Assembly (NCBI RefSeq): GCF_009695545.1
Contig: NZ_VUNS01000021.1
Coordinates: forward strand, 30,112 to 94,111
Source of the DNA: Victivallis lenta
GTDB lineage: Bacteria; Verrucomicrobiota; Lentisphaeria; Victivallales; Victivallaceae
DNA length: 64,000 bases
Direction: 5' to 3'
This document shows, piece after piece, positions 50,701 through 57,334 of the stretch. The notes beneath the pieces were generated by a model. The model worked only from the letters and a program-made list of their open reading frames with translations. It did not search any database and was not told the DNA's origin. Both the position numbers and the translations under genes were made by a program. Every line of letters begins with the position of its first letter. The first letter of the stretch is position 1.

Positions 50701-51276
50701 CGCTTCGGCGGCAGCGGGGAGCGGCAGCGGCTGCATGAGGCGTCTGGTTTCGACCGTGCGGAAGTCCGCGAGGCGGACGCTGCCGGTTTTGCCGGGAAAG
50801 TCATTGCGGTGGAGCACGACGGCAATGCGGCGGACCGGGCCGCGCAGGACGCCGTCGTTTTTTCCGCCCCAGTGGTGCCCGGGAGAACCGGCGACCGGCA
50901 CTTCGATGCACTGCCAGACCGACGGATTGCCGGTCAGCGGCAGGAAATGCTGGTGGGTCTGTCCGTCCGTATCGACGAAACGGACGGCTGCGCGGGCCGC
51001 ATCCCCTTTGATTTTGAACTGGAACTCCCGGAGTTCCGCGGCCGGTTCGAGCGTATGGCCGGCGGCGACGTAGCCGCCGCCTCTGCTGAAGTCTCCGGCA
51101 AGTTCGAGCGACTTTTTCCCGTTGAACGGAATTTTGTCATCGCATCGCAGCGTTCCGGCGGCGCCCGGGAATTCGGGTCCGTTGCTGAACTTCCAGCCGT
51201 CCGGCGGAAGTTCGGCCGCCGCGGCCTGCCATGCGCACAGCAGGCTTCCGAGCAGAAGAAGCGGATATCTGGTCAT
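47740..51276 (-). CDS. Large secreted glycosidase, cassette A
   Basis: 1178 residues with signal peptide (MTRYPLLLLGSLLCAWQAAA). Two N-terminal copies of a ~150-residue beta-sandwich follow: copy 1 has HQHFLPL and GSPGHHWGGKNDGVLRGP, copy 2 has FHNHLFK and GSEHHWSGENDGVFHGP. The clan GH-A barrel has acid/base Glu in ALEVWNEPDISFG (~residue 567) and nucleophile Glu in YWITECGKP (~668). A C-terminal CBM9/DOMON-like domain (GFYTPRELVLQVLVRDE, WRGDSVQLTVQ) closes the protein. The glycan target is unknown. It is the second gene of cassette A, 46 bases after the pseudopilin. Confidence 0.82.
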   Translation of the reverse strand: MTRYPLLLLGSLLCAWQAAAAELPPDGWKFSNGPEFPGAAGTLRCDDKIPFNGKKSLELAGDFSRGGGYVAAGHTLEPAAELREFQFKIKGDAARAAVRFVDTDGQTHQHFLPLTGNPSVWQCIEVPVAGSPGHHWGGKNDGVLRGPVRRIAVVLHRNDFPGKTGSVRLADFRTVETRRLMQPLPLPAAAEAWKLNRGLEFAPGADASLDADGKRLLLKVDNSRHGDYAAAEYRFKAPVNAKRLSFEMRGANRNFAVRFIDAGGQFHNHLFKASGNPGETQKFAFDVAGSEHHWSGENDGVFHGPLAGIQLVVCGKFYGPEKKGETEFRNLSVEADDPAAGLPVWEAADPAALFRRTGDTSPVQLQARFPEPPKPEQLRYSYRGYDGGEVAAGTAVYDAAGRTLSAPPPPGRGFFELCYPELGIRLGLAVDDPPPAEIDEYFAQDSSLSWGPPPDDEKGIRDFMRILKKNGICWNRDRLHWPGIEKERGKFDFGGRFGLYRRIAEEEGIKALDTFHAAPPWNSESPTRFRDADPRRNLYPVNLLAAGESWSAIVRHWGALKALEVWNEPDISFGNDFPAEYVTAFTKAVSRSFADNGIDALVVGGVFASTRPGTNFYRTYIDNGLLDDSDVISYHSYAEVPDMEPQVAALRQAELDSGTPRAGIPYWITECGKPRPWTGTSRGPAEPDLYSAAEITGKAAELRALGLERYFAFEYKFRRENANNFGQMDANRTPMRGMAAYLHLVRVLSHRDYVGDLKGSDALRSRVFEGKDDLVAVLYNGTRKNRKSSVSLPSGLGVLRATGIDGRPVEFRNGRVPNTDGITYVYLDKAAKQNFIDPGTRAMELCRLAKSYRPRPRAAKPLVLQPLTDLSKLIVTNRGFYMPESGDLELKLRINNFGKTPLEFAPEIELPPGAELLTQPAAVTVPAGGTAETAFRASLAPNPKKADFQTLRVGDRNGNATPIAFSFAPFRQQELVLEAMPDGTRSPATPAELEALGNWNDFSGPANWTPWEGDKTVPDIEARLRGFYTPRELVLQVLVRDERHVNANSAFESWRGDSVQLTVQQRKADKLPLGRRQYHEITAAKCGEGQTLYAHIGTPAGKLAGSKLDFRAVGDGWYLYEIRLNGKELGLELKPGSVIGSSLIVNSDPGTGRAGFLNWGLGIAPEKSDTLFQLLVLK

Positions 51277-51322
51277 TTGCTTTCGGTTCCTTTCGTGTTG
51301 AGCGGCGAATCGCCGGTATTGT

Positions 51323-52027
51323 TCAGTGGTTTTCCGGGCCGAAGTTCGAGTTGTAGGAGATGATCACATTGGTGGCCGTGGCGGTCAGGCCGTTTTTGTC
51401 GAGCGACTCGACGTGTCCGTCGAACATCAGCGTGTTGGCCCGGTTGTTGTGGCGGCGAATGAGGCCGATGTTCTTCGGACTCTCCCGCAGTTCCGCGGGA
51501 GTGAAGTAGTAGGCGCTGTTGTTGCCGGCGATATTCCAGGTGTCGGCCAGCCAGATCGACCGGGCCGGAGCCTTGAGGCGGTTCAGCGCGTAGTAGCGCC
51601 ACGCATTGTTGCCGTTGTGCCGGATGACGATGTCCCCGACGCTCTCTTTGACTGAATCGCGCGCGCCGGAATAGTAGTCGCACATGCCCATGACCCCGAA
51701 CCACCAGGAGTTCGGCCCGGCCGGATTCGGGTCTGCCGGGCAGAGCAGGCTGTTCCATTCGATGTAGCCGAGCGACTGGGCGGTGCTGTTCCGGGTGAGC
51801 GCCTGCGTCCACGGGTACACGTTCGGCGTCTGGTAGTAGAGCATGTTGCTGAAATCGTTCGCGTAGGAGAGGAAGCCCAGCCCGATCTGCTTCTGGTTGC
51901 TCACGCAGTTGATCGCATGTGCCCGCGCCCGCGCCTGGTTCAGCGCCGGCAGCAGCATGGCCGCGAGTATGGCGATGATGGCGATGACGACCAGCAGCTC
52001 GATGAGAGTGAACGGTTTTCGATGCAT
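51323..52027 (-). CDS. Pseudopilin-like protein, cassette A
   Basis: 234 residues beginning [20 protein letters not shown]; Pro stands where prepilins have Gly. The first ~90 bases of the gene (51944-52027) are nearly identical in DNA to those of the cassette B and C pseudopilins (55547-55633, 60227-60313), while the bodies diverge. It has a LLCPADPN block and the [12 protein letters not shown] motif. AACGGAGG is the shared ribosome-binding site. Confidence 0.87.
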   Translation of the reverse strand: MHRKPFTLIELLVVIAIIAILAAMLLPALNQARARAHAINCVSNQKQIGLGFLSYANDFSNMLYYQTPNVYPWTQALTRNSTAQSLGYIEWNSLLCPADPNPAGPNSWWFGVMGMCDYYSGARDSVKESVGDIVIRHNGNNAWRYYALNRLKAPARSIWLADTWNIAGNNSAYYFTPAELRESPKNIGLIRRHNNRANTLMFDGHVESLDKNGLTATATNVIISYNSNFGPENH

Positions 52028-52083
52028 GATTAGCCTCCGTTTGGGTTGTAAGAGATGCAGTCCATGGAATTGCCCTGCATATA

Positions 52084-52189
52084 ATTATACTGCAGCACCG
52101 GCCGGAAACAAATTCACGGATTTTCATAAAGTTTCGTCAGATGATCATTTTTGTCCGGATCGACTGACGATTATGGCGCAGAATGATCA
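52084..52189. promoter_or_regulatory. Divergent control region A
   Basis: On the minus strand TTTGTT (52112-52107), 17 bases, TATAAT (52089-52084) drives cassette A. Two TGATCA sites lie at 52142-52147 and 52184-52189. The segment ttcataaagtttcgt (from 52124) is shared with regions B and C. The plus-strand -10 has decayed to CAGAAT (52179-52184) and no regulator gene follows, only a hairpin at 52211. Confidence 0.65.
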
Positions 52190-52210
52190 GTCCGCGCAGC
52201 GTCCGTTCAT

Positions 52211-52252
52211 CGGAACGGACGGAACCGCATCGCCTCGATTCCGTCCGTTCCG
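52211..52252. terminator. Strong hairpin between control region A and cassette B
   Basis: A perfect 14-bp stem (52211-52224 with 52239-52252). On the plus strand GTTCGTTTTTG follows soon after, so it may end a short rightward transcript; on the minus strand it may end cassette B, whose last stop is 22 bases away. Confidence 0.6.
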
Positions 52253-52273
52253 ATGGTCTGTTCGTTTTTGCGC

Positions 52274-54862
52274 TTACTGCCGGTTTGCGCGGATGTCGTA
52301 CATCTCTCCGGCGATATCCCGCGCGGCCCGGACCATTTCAGGGCAGGGGCGGTCGCAGATGTCGAGGAAGCCGACGCCCATGTTCTCGTTGTCCAGTGTG
52401 CGTCCGGCCGGATGTTCGTCGATCATCCGGTAGTAGTGGCAGCCGACGAAATTCGGATGGCGCAGGACGCTCTTCAGGTAATGGCGGTATGCTTCGCCGC
52501 GTTCCGCGTCGTCGGCGCAGGCGACGAGTCCGGGGTGCGAATGGCCGTTGTTGATGGTTCCGAAGTGGAACTCCCCGATCATGACCGGCATGTCGATGCC
52601 GTCCGGGAGCTTGAAGTCCGCGACGGAGTACTGATAGAGGTTGAACGAGAGAAGGTCGCAGTATTTCGCGGCGGTTTTCACAAGTTCGGCGCGCGGCACG
52701 CCCGCAAAGCGGCAGCCGAGGTAGAGCTTGCCGGGGAGAACCCGTTTCACGGCGGCGCGGCAGCCTTCGAAATAACGTTCGATGAGCGCATCGTTGAAGG
52801 CTTTGAGGTCGTCTTTCGCGGCGTCAGGGTCCGGCAGCGCGGTTTCGGCCGCGAATGCATCCCACGAGGCATAGCTGCTCTTCCAGGCGGCGTTGAGCCC
52901 GGCGATGTCGCCGTATCGCTTTTCGAGCCGCCGACGGAACTCCTGCTTCGCGGCCTGGTCGGCCGGACTGCGGAGAACCGCCTCCGCCAGCGCGGTCTCA
53001 TTCCCCCATCTGTGCTCGTTGTCGACGAAGGCGCCGATGCACATCGGGTCCCCCGCGGCGAACTTCCAGCCCCGCGACAGATTGGAGACGATGCTTTCCT
53101 CGAATTTCGGGTCGAACACATCCTCGAAATGCTGCCAGGTGCCGGTATGTCCCTTGATGACCGGTCCGTCGCTGTAAGCCTGCAGACAATACGGCGTGCG
53201 GCCGACCCGGGCGTAATCGCCCCAGCTCCAGTTGCCGAGCGTGTTGATTCCCCAGCTTGCGGCGCGGTCGTGCATGAGCCGGCGGTGGATATTCCGCCAG
53301 TCGTCGCCGTATTTGCGTTTCAGGTTCCGGCCGTAGTAGTTGAATACGGCCGGACGGAGGTTTTTGAGCCGGTAGAAGTTTTTGCCCGGCGCCGGATTCG
53401 AGGTGCCCCAGAGCCCTCTGGTCTCCGGATCGCTCTTCTGCGGAAGGTTCTCGAAGTAGTGTTCGCGCAGCTCGAAGCCGGTCGTTTCGCTGCCGGAGAA
53501 CTGGTCGATGCCGTGCGAGAAGAAGAGTTTTCCCTCCGGGTCGACGAGATACCATTTGCCGTCGTGCTTCAGGGTGCGGAAGCTGCCGGTCGCCTCGAAC
53601 GACGGGCCGTCCGCCCAGCCGCCGAACCGGTTCAGCCCGGCGATGGCGGGGTGGGCGGCGAGGTCGCGCTTTTCCGCTTCGAACGCCGCGGCAAGCTCCG
53701 CGTCGCTGTGGGTTTTGCCGTTCCACTCCTTATGTTTGTACTGCCCGTAGACATCGATTGCGGGGTAGAAGGTTTTCGCGCTCCGGACTGCGTCGGAGAC
53801 GCCTTTCCAGGGCTCCTCAAGCCGGATGTTGCGGACCGCGAATTTCAGGTCGCGCGCCGGGGAGTGTTCGAACAGCATGATGTTGGTGACCTTCTTCACG
53901 TCGAGGTTGTTTGCGCCGCGCAGCCCCTCGAACGGATTCAGCACACCTTCGAAAACGACGTCGTCCGGCGCGATGCCGTCGCGGTAGAAACGGATGCGCA
54001 TGGTGGCGGTTTCGCCGGCCTCGAAGCCGCGGCCGCCCTTGACGCAGAATTCACGCCCGTCGGCGCCGAGATTCTCGATCTGGCAGCGGAAGGTGGCCGG
54101 ATATCCCGCCAGGTTCGTCACATCCATCGCCAGCACCGAACCGCCGGAGAGGTCGAAGTAGGAGCCGCCGTTCTGGGGCTTCAGGTTCACGCCGGGCCAG
54201 GTGAAGCTCTGGCCGCCCGGAATTTCGATGATCAGAGCATCCTTCTCCTTCCGGATCGAGGCCTGTCCGTTGACGGTGGCCTTCGACGCATCGAATTTTG
54301 CGATGTCGAGCGGGACCTGCGGCGGCGTGTCGTTCCGGCACAGCCTGACGTCCCTGATTGCGGCGCGTCCTTTCGGACGGTCGAAATGATCCTTGTGGAC
54401 CACAAAGCCGATTTCGGTGACCGGACCGCGCAGGATGCCGTCGTTCGCCCCGCCCCAGTGGTGGCGCGGGGAGCCGGCGACCGGAACGGCCAGTTCGATC
54501 CAGCCCGGCGAATCGAGTCCGACCGAAATGAAGTGCTGGTGCACCTGTCCCTTCGAATCGCGGAAACGGACCGCCAGCTGTTCCACCGAGGCTTTGATCC
54601 TGAACCGGAGCTCATTGAAATCCGGATTCGACACCTCGTGGAACACGCCGACGTAATTGCCGCCTCTGCTGAAGTCTCCGTCGAGCATGATGCCGCCGCC
54701 GGAGTAGTTCGCGCTCCCCGAGGCGCCGGGGAATTCCGGACCGTTGCTGAAGCGCCAGCCGGGGAGTTTCGGTGATATGCCGATTTTTTCGGCCGGGGCG
54801 GCGGCGATCGCCGCAGGGAGCAGGAACGCTGCGAAAAGGAGGTGCTGCCAGTGTCTGCGCAT
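52274..54862 (-). CDS. GH50-like agarase-type glycosidase, cassette B
   Basis: 862 residues with signal peptide. One copy of the beta-sandwich seen in the cassette A enzyme opens the protein (HQHFISVG, GSPRHHWGGANDGILRGP, residues ~35-170). A second beta domain follows, then a GH50-like barrel: YLVDPEGKLFFSHGID, GAFVDNEHRWG (acid/base Glu, ~614) and VMIGEFHFGTINNGHSHPG (nucleophile Glu, ~763). GH50 enzymes are beta-agarases, though gut relatives may act on other galactans. It lies 18 bases after the pseudopilin of cassette B and is a paralogue of the cassette C enzyme. Confidence 0.8.
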   Translation of the reverse strand: MRRHWQHLLFAAFLLPAAIAAAPAEKIGISPKLPGWRFSNGPEFPGASGSANYSGGGIMLDGDFSRGGNYVGVFHEVSNPDFNELRFRIKASVEQLAVRFRDSKGQVHQHFISVGLDSPGWIELAVPVAGSPRHHWGGANDGILRGPVTEIGFVVHKDHFDRPKGRAAIRDVRLCRNDTPPQVPLDIAKFDASKATVNGQASIRKEKDALIIEIPGGQSFTWPGVNLKPQNGGSYFDLSGGSVLAMDVTNLAGYPATFRCQIENLGADGREFCVKGGRGFEAGETATMRIRFYRDGIAPDDVVFEGVLNPFEGLRGANNLDVKKVTNIMLFEHSPARDLKFAVRNIRLEEPWKGVSDAVRSAKTFYPAIDVYGQYKHKEWNGKTHSDAELAAAFEAEKRDLAAHPAIAGLNRFGGWADGPSFEATGSFRTLKHDGKWYLVDPEGKLFFSHGIDQFSGSETTGFELREHYFENLPQKSDPETRGLWGTSNPAPGKNFYRLKNLRPAVFNYYGRNLKRKYGDDWRNIHRRLMHDRAASWGINTLGNWSWGDYARVGRTPYCLQAYSDGPVIKGHTGTWQHFEDVFDPKFEESIVSNLSRGWKFAAGDPMCIGAFVDNEHRWGNETALAEAVLRSPADQAAKQEFRRRLEKRYGDIAGLNAAWKSSYASWDAFAAETALPDPDAAKDDLKAFNDALIERYFEGCRAAVKRVLPGKLYLGCRFAGVPRAELVKTAAKYCDLLSFNLYQYSVADFKLPDGIDMPVMIGEFHFGTINNGHSHPGLVACADDAERGEAYRHYLKSVLRHPNFVGCHYYRMIDEHPAGRTLDNENMGVGFLDICDRPCPEMVRAARDIAGEMYDIRANRQ

Positions 54863-54880
54863 GGTAATATTCTCTCTTTC

Positions 54881-55633
54881 TTACATGGTCCGGGCGGCGA
54901 AGCTGCCGTTGACGCAGTACTTCAGCCTGGTCGGGGTCTGGTTCATCTCGGTCGCTCCCATCGCGGCGACGTGGCCGTCGATGAAGCCGCAGTTCGCGCG
55001 TTCGTTATGCACGAGCCCGACGCCGGAGTTTTCGGCGGCTTCACCCGGGAAGAAGTAGTAGAACTGTTTGCCCATGTTGGCTCCGGCGGCAGCGGAGCGG
55101 AGCGTGTCGGCGAGGATGAAAGTCGTGCTCGGGGATTTGGCGCGCGTCGGCAGGATGGTGACGTTGCACCAGTCGGCAGGGATGTCGGTGGTCGAATTGA
55201 AGATGTATCCCGCTTCGGTGCTGCGGTCGATGATGCCCTTCTGCTTCCACATGCCGTAGGTTCCGCTCCAGACATCGACTTGGCCGTTGTCCGGATGGGA
55301 CGGGCAGGAGAGGATGTTGAACGGCAGATAGGAGGCGGCGCCGTCGTCGAGCGTCTCCATTCCGCCGGTATTGCTCTTGATCCGGGTCAGGATCGTGACG
55401 AAGGTCTCCGGCGTGCCGCTGTTCTTGTATTTGGCGCAGACGACCATCTGGTCCCGGTTGTCGTTCGCATACTGGATCTGCCCGAGCATGACCTGCTTCT
55501 GGTTGTTTACGCAGCTCGCCTTCCGGGCGCTGGCCCGCGCCTGATTCAGCGCCGGCAGCAGCATGGCCGCGAGTATGGCGATGATGGCGATGACGACCAG
55601 CAGCTCGATGAGGGTAAATGGTTTGCGATGCAT
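54881..55633 (-). CDS. Pseudopilin-like protein, cassette B
   Basis: 250 residues beginning [20 protein letters not shown], with Pro before the Phe. The start DNA is almost identical to that of cassettes A and C. Mid-protein [11 protein letters not shown] and the late [12 protein letters not shown] fit the family. Its promoter is broken by the IS element 64 bases upstream: the -10 stays on this side, the -35 and operators are now 1.3 kb away. Expression is therefore expected to be altered. Confidence 0.87.
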   Translation of the reverse strand: MHRKPFTLIELLVVIAIIAILAAMLLPALNQARASARKASCVNNQKQVMLGQIQYANDNRDQMVVCAKYKNSGTPETFVTILTRIKSNTGGMETLDDGAASYLPFNILSCPSHPDNGQVDVWSGTYGMWKQKGIIDRSTEAGYIFNSTTDIPADWCNVTILPTRAKSPSTTFILADTLRSAAAGANMGKQFYYFFPGEAAENSGVGLVHNERANCGFIDGHVAAMGATEMNQTPTRLKYCVNGSFAARTM

Positions 55634-55696
55634 AATCGGCCTCCGTTTTTTGGGTAAGGTGTGTGTTCCAACGAATTCGCCTCTGCAAATATTATA

Positions 55697-56979
55697 GGGA
55701 ACCTCTATCAATAGTTTTTTGAAAGGAATTCCGTTTATTCATGTCTGAAAATCTCCGAATGGGATTTTTCAGAGTTGCCATTTAGTTTTCTGACTTCTCT
55801 TTTTCAAGTCTCCACGACCGAAAAAGCCGACGTTTTGTTTAATTTTTCTATAAAAACCTCCGTTTTATGCATTCTGCAGCATCAAAGTGCAGAATCTGTC
55901 CATGTTGTATGCGATGTTACGTAATCCAAGTTTCACTTCTGCCATGCTGATTCCGATTGTTCGCAGAATTACATCTCCGGCTCGCTGGTGTATGGCTCCG
56001 AAGACATGTTCTATCCGCGAACGAATACGGGCTCTGGTAAGGTTTCCCCGCTTCTCCCGTGAGGTCAACTGATGTCCTTTACAACCTTTTCTTTGTAGGT
56101 GCGGACGGAATTTTCTCTGCTTCAGATCAGCCTCATGCTCTGCGGAACGATAAGCGCTGTCCGCATAAATATCCCGGCTGGTATTCTTTTCATCAAGAAT
56201 GTCCTCAAACACTTTGCTGTCGTGAACAGCGGCATCCGTAATCTTGTAATCCCGGATGATCTTGTGCTGAACATCGACCTCAATATGATTCTTATAACCG
56301 AAATAATTCTTGCCTCGTTTCTGCGTCCAACGGGCATCCGTGTCTTTCTGACATTTCTTTGCGTCACTCCAGTTTTCAACTGGCGGATTTCCTGCCTTGA
56401 TAGCCTCATTTTCTTCTCTGGTGTTACGCTGAGTCGGCACGCGAACAATTGTCGCATCAACGATTTGTCCCTTGCGAGCCACAAAACCGGATTCGGCAAG
56501 GAAGGCATTGAACTTGTCAAACAGTTTCCGGGTGAGTTTATGTTCTTCCAGTTTTGAGCGGAACAGCCAAATCGTTTTTGCATCCGGAACGCGACTGTCG
56601 AGGTCAAGTCCGAGAAAACGCATAAAGCTCAAGCGATCCATGATCTGATATTCCATCTCATCATCGCTCAAATTATACAGAGATTGCAGAATCAGAATCT
56701 TGAACATCATCACGACATCGAACGGTCTGCGCCCGGCATTGCTTTTGCGTTCATGGTCGTATATGACCTCAAGTTCTCCGCGAAAATCTTCCCACGGGAC
56801 AAGTCTTTTCAGATTCGGCAGTATATCACCGTTCTCCGTCAGATACTCCAGACGATTGTATATATCAAAAAGTCCGTTCAGCATGTGCGCCTCCAATATT
56901 GTTCATAACAGTATATACTCCGAGGTTCCTTTTTTTGCCAGCCGTATCTCAATTTATCCTTGAATAAATAGAGGTACCC
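55697..56979 (-). mobile_element. IS5-family-like insertion sequence
   Basis: 1283 bp. The ends are inverted repeats: GGGAACCTCTAT at the left, GGGTACCTCTAT read from the right, 11 of 12 identical. TATA occurs on both sides (55693-55696 and 56980-56983), a 4-base target duplication, though a 2-base TA duplication cannot be excluded because TATA is palindromic. The element is distinctly richer in A and T than its surroundings, a sign of recent transfer. It encodes one intact transposase. Removing it restores a contiguous promoter matching control regions A and C. Confidence 0.9.
55865..56884 (-). CDS. IS5-family transposase
   Basis: 339 residues from ATG 56884, with GGAGG six bases upstream. 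An N-terminal DUF772-like helical domain (residues ~35-110, IYDHERKSNAGRRPFDVVMM, LGLDLDSRVPDAKTIWLFR) precedes a DDE domain with D143 (QIVDATIVRVP), D242 (IYADSAYRS) and E292 (RIEHVFGAIHQ). All three catalytic residues are intact, so the element may still move. Confidence 0.95.
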   Translation of the reverse strand: MLNGLFDIYNRLEYLTENGDILPNLKRLVPWEDFRGELEVIYDHERKSNAGRRPFDVVMMFKILILQSLYNLSDDEMEYQIMDRLSFMRFLGLDLDSRVPDAKTIWLFRSKLEEHKLTRKLFDKFNAFLAESGFVARKGQIVDATIVRVPTQRNTREENEAIKAGNPPVENWSDAKKCQKDTDARWTQKRGKNYFGYKNHIEVDVQHKIIRDYKITDAAVHDSKVFEDILDEKNTSRDIYADSAYRSAEHEADLKQRKFRPHLQRKGCKGHQLTSREKRGNLTRARIRSRIEHVFGAIHQRAGDVILRTIGISMAEVKLGLRNIAYNMDRFCTLMLQNA

Positions 56980-57000
56980 TATACTATAAAATCAGGCGGA

Positions 57001-57082
57001 AACCAATTCATGGATTTTCATAAAGTTTCGTTAAATGATCATTCTTGCATGGAACGGCGGAAATTGTGGAGTATAATGATCA
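57001..57082. promoter_or_regulatory. Divergent control region B, cut by the IS
   Basis: The former cassette B -35 (TTGGTT on the minus strand, 57006-57001) remains here, separated by the IS from its TATAAT at 55696-55691. TGATCA sites lie at 57036-57041 and 57077-57082. On the plus strand TATAAT (57072-57077) is kept but the -35 is only ATGGAA (57049-57054). About 70 bases (57022-57090) are almost identical to region C. No regulator gene follows. Confidence 0.7.
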
Positions 57083-57089
57083 ATGTGCG

Positions 57090-57334
57090 GTTCGAATCAG
57101 GAGGGAATATTGCATGTCGGACCGGCATGGCCGGCGCCGGCGGTTTGGCGGACCTGCCGCCGCCTGAGGGCGAAGCGCGGCAATCCGGCCCCGCCGCGGA
57201 GCTGCTGCCCGGACTGGGGGCGCGGAACGGGCGGAATCCGCATGGCTGCGGTTCCGCCCGTATTTCTCTTGTCGTCGCGCAAAAACTGCGGCCGTATCGC
57301 CTTTACGGCCGCCTGGCGCGGATATCGCGCATGG
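57090..57334 (+). other. Gene-free stretch with a hairpin where AraC would be expected
   Basis: Behind control region B only short open frames are seen, for example 17 codons from ATG 57113 after AGGAGGG. A perfect hairpin (57227-57236 with 57252-57261) followed by ATTTCTCTT could end a short rightward transcript. By position the AraC gene has been lost here. Nothing else is recognised. Confidence 0.5.
57278..57313 (-). terminator. Terminator of cassette C
   Basis: On the minus strand a 9-bp stem (57289-57297 with 57305-57313) is followed by GCAGTTTTTG, 22 bases after the GH50-like stop. Confidence 0.75.

Noticed and set aside
57113..57163. A 17-codon frame after AGGAGGG behind control region B
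   Set aside because: Too short and Arg-rich; more likely relic sequence where the regulator was lost.
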